Shown here: positions 62,696-64,000 of the stretch, in pieces | Numbering within the stretch: position 1 is the stretch's first letter | Layout: each line of letters opens with the position of its first letter | Source of the DNA: Mycosarcoma maydis | Taxonomy: Eukaryota > Basidiomycota > Ustilaginomycetes > Ustilaginales | Direction of reading: 5' to 3' | Length of the DNA stretch: 64,000 bases | Assembly (NCBI RefSeq): GCF_000328475.2 | Contig: NC_026478.1 | Span: forward strand, 2,356,001-2,420,000 | Program-made: the position numbers and the translations under genes | Notes under the pieces: model-generated | Seen by the model: only the letters and a program-made list of their open reading frames with translations | Told to the model about the DNA's origin: nothing | The model's database searches: none

Positions 62696-63949
62696 ATGCT
62701 CATCTTTCAGAATCTGCTCGCCCTTCTGCTGCTCGTCAATGTCGTGTATGGCGCTTCAGTCCGGCTGAGCTCACGCCAGACGGACCGCAAAAGTGACAAC
62801 AGCGATAATGCCTCAGCTACCTCTATTTCCAAAGACGCTGGACCTCTTGGTCTCGACAATGCGCATTGTGAAAACGTCAAGCTAACGATCCCTGTCAACG
62901 TGCAACTAGCCAACTTTACCAATGTCGATAACAGTTACTCGAACCAGTCCTATATTACTCGGCTTTGGATTTCACCGAGGCTCAGGCCAACTGGACCACC
63001 GAGCATGGCCCGAGTAGGGACGCTTGGTTCAAGTTGAACCGCACTTTCTCGATCAAACGCTTACTACTGTACGCCGATGCGAGGTGCTAGGAACAACAGC
63101 GCGCTGTGGACCTTGGTGCACGGCATCGGCTTCGATTCGAGCTACTGGGACTACACGTTGTCGAAAGAGTACAGTGTGGTCAGGCATGCTGCTAGTTATG
63201 GATACAGCACCTTGAGGTAGGACAGGCTGGGAACCGGTGCAAGTGAGACGCCCCGAACGGGAGGATTCGATGTCGTTCGTGCGCAGACCGAGGTAGCCAT
63301 CTACCAAGGTGTGCTGAAACAGTTGAGCAACACAACCCGCGTCGGCGGAAAGAGGCACAACAGGATTGTCGGAATCGGACACTCGCACCGCTCCGTCCAG
63401 ACGCAGGCTGTGTCGATGATGACCACGGGGCTGCTCGATGCCGTCGTGCTAACCGGTTACACAACCAACTCTACTAACCTCCCCGGCTACCTTCACGCCG
63501 CCTCTTATTCCATCGCAAATAGAATCTTCCCGGACCGCCTCGGTAACAAGTCGGACATCTGGCTCGCCACCGGGAGCAACGCTTGGGACATGCTCGGCTT
63601 CTTGTACGCTCCTTACTACTCGGAGGCATCATTCGACCTCGCTCGCAGTACTGAGCAGGCTGTAACCGTGGGATCACTGTTCACCGTTGGCGCTGTCGGT
63701 GGCCCGTCTAGCTTCAGCGGTCCTGTGCAGGTAGTCAACGGCGCCAAAGACTTTGTCTTCTGTTCGAGCAATTGCTGGGCCGGTCCAAACGGTACCGACA
63801 TCCCCAGTGGCGTCAAGATGCTCTACCCGCACGCAAAGAACTCTACCAGCTACATTGCCGAAGATACCGGCCACCGCATCACTGCCCACTACAGTCAGCC
63901 CATGGTCGCCAAAGAGATTTACAAGTGGATTGCTGCACAGGGTCTGTAA
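62696..63949 (+). pseudogene. Broken gene for a secreted alpha/beta hydrolase
   Basis: A signal peptide (LIFQNLLALLLLVNVVYG) and glycosylation-type NxS/T sites open the gene. The frame then shifts near 62953 (an apparent extra AT) and is restored near 63055 (an extra A). The body continues in the original frame with SALWTLVHGIGFDSSYW, the oxyanion-strand HGIGFD typical of alpha/beta hydrolases. A TAG at 63218-63220 interrupts it where Tyr is expected before DRLGTGAS. The remaining 63221-63949 is open to the stop after WIAAQGL. The nucleophile elbow reads GHSHR instead of the usual G-x-S-x-G, while candidate acid (NGAKDF) and His (EDTGHR or ITAHYS) remain. No GT-AG intron explains the shifts. 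It was probably a secreted lipase/esterase-like enzyme, now inactive. Confidence 0.75.
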
Positions 63950-64000
63950 TCACATGATACTCTTGCATTTGTAGTGGATTGTGTTTTACGTCGTTGCGTA

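Noticed and set aside
62940..63240. Introns as an explanation for the frame changes in the hydrolase gene
   Set aside because: No GT-AG pair removes the shifts or the TAG at 63218 while keeping the conserved strands; small insertions explain them more simply.
1..64000. tRNA, 5S rRNA and transposon genes
   Set aside because: No convincing internal promoter box with a foldable cloverleaf, no reverse transcriptase, integrase or transposase motif, and no long terminal repeats were recognised by eye.

Overview
The window comes from a basidiomycete, most likely a smut fungus of the Ustilaginaceae. The reasons are long, mostly intron-free genes of about 50-60% GC, short introns where they occur, core fungal proteins (Kre6-type glucan synthesis, Rad5, Kog1/raptor, Rrb1, Get1, Bdp1), a small tandem family of cysteine-rich secreted proteins, and intergenic DNA full of TCACGAAT-type 7-bp repeats. 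The genus cannot be settled from the sequence alone. Two runs of exactly 100 N (24939-25038 and 52292-52391) are scaffold gaps, and both lie inside genes.

Left part (1-15.1 kb): a mitochondrial/peroxisomal-type carnitine acetyltransferase cut by the window edge; a 3.7-kb non-coding stretch; a 1599-residue protein that joins an acyl-adenylating domain and a carrier domain to a membrane/left-handed beta-helix tail; a second repeat-rich intergenic region; and an M1 zinc aminopeptidase.

Accessory part (15.5-20.6 kb): a cluster of small secreted proteins. Two intact relatives (15510-16124 minus, 16973-17634 plus) share cysteine spacing and intron positions. A third copy (18610-19412) is decaying, with a frameshift, a GC splice donor and a lost stop. 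A fourth secreted gene (20071-20557 minus) is more doubtful. These look like plant-infection effectors, possibly of the Mig type, but that is inference.

Middle part (21.3-41.5 kb): an unrecognised 366-residue protein with a basic RS-rich tail, a Kre6/Skn1-type glucan synthesis protein, adenosine kinase, the Rad5 helicase/ubiquitin ligase, an F-box/JmjC protein, a 3.6-kb gene-poor stretch and a phosphate transporter.

Right part (42.4-64 kb), densely packed: the TORC1 subunit Kog1/raptor, the ribosome-assembly WD protein Rrb1, a ZIP9/Atx2-like Golgi zinc/manganese transporter, Get1, an RCC1-repeat protein, a possibly BCL7-like protein, a U1A/U2B''-type spliceosomal protein with a GC-AG intron, a Bdp1 (TFIIIB) protein that unusually carries an HMG box, and at the end a broken gene for a secreted alpha/beta hydrolase.

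The genes do not form one pathway. Most are independent housekeeping genes in convergent or divergent pairs. The accessory content lies in the secreted-protein cluster, the NRPS-like gene, the hydrolase pseudogene and the 7-bp repeat tracts, which avoid coding sequence.
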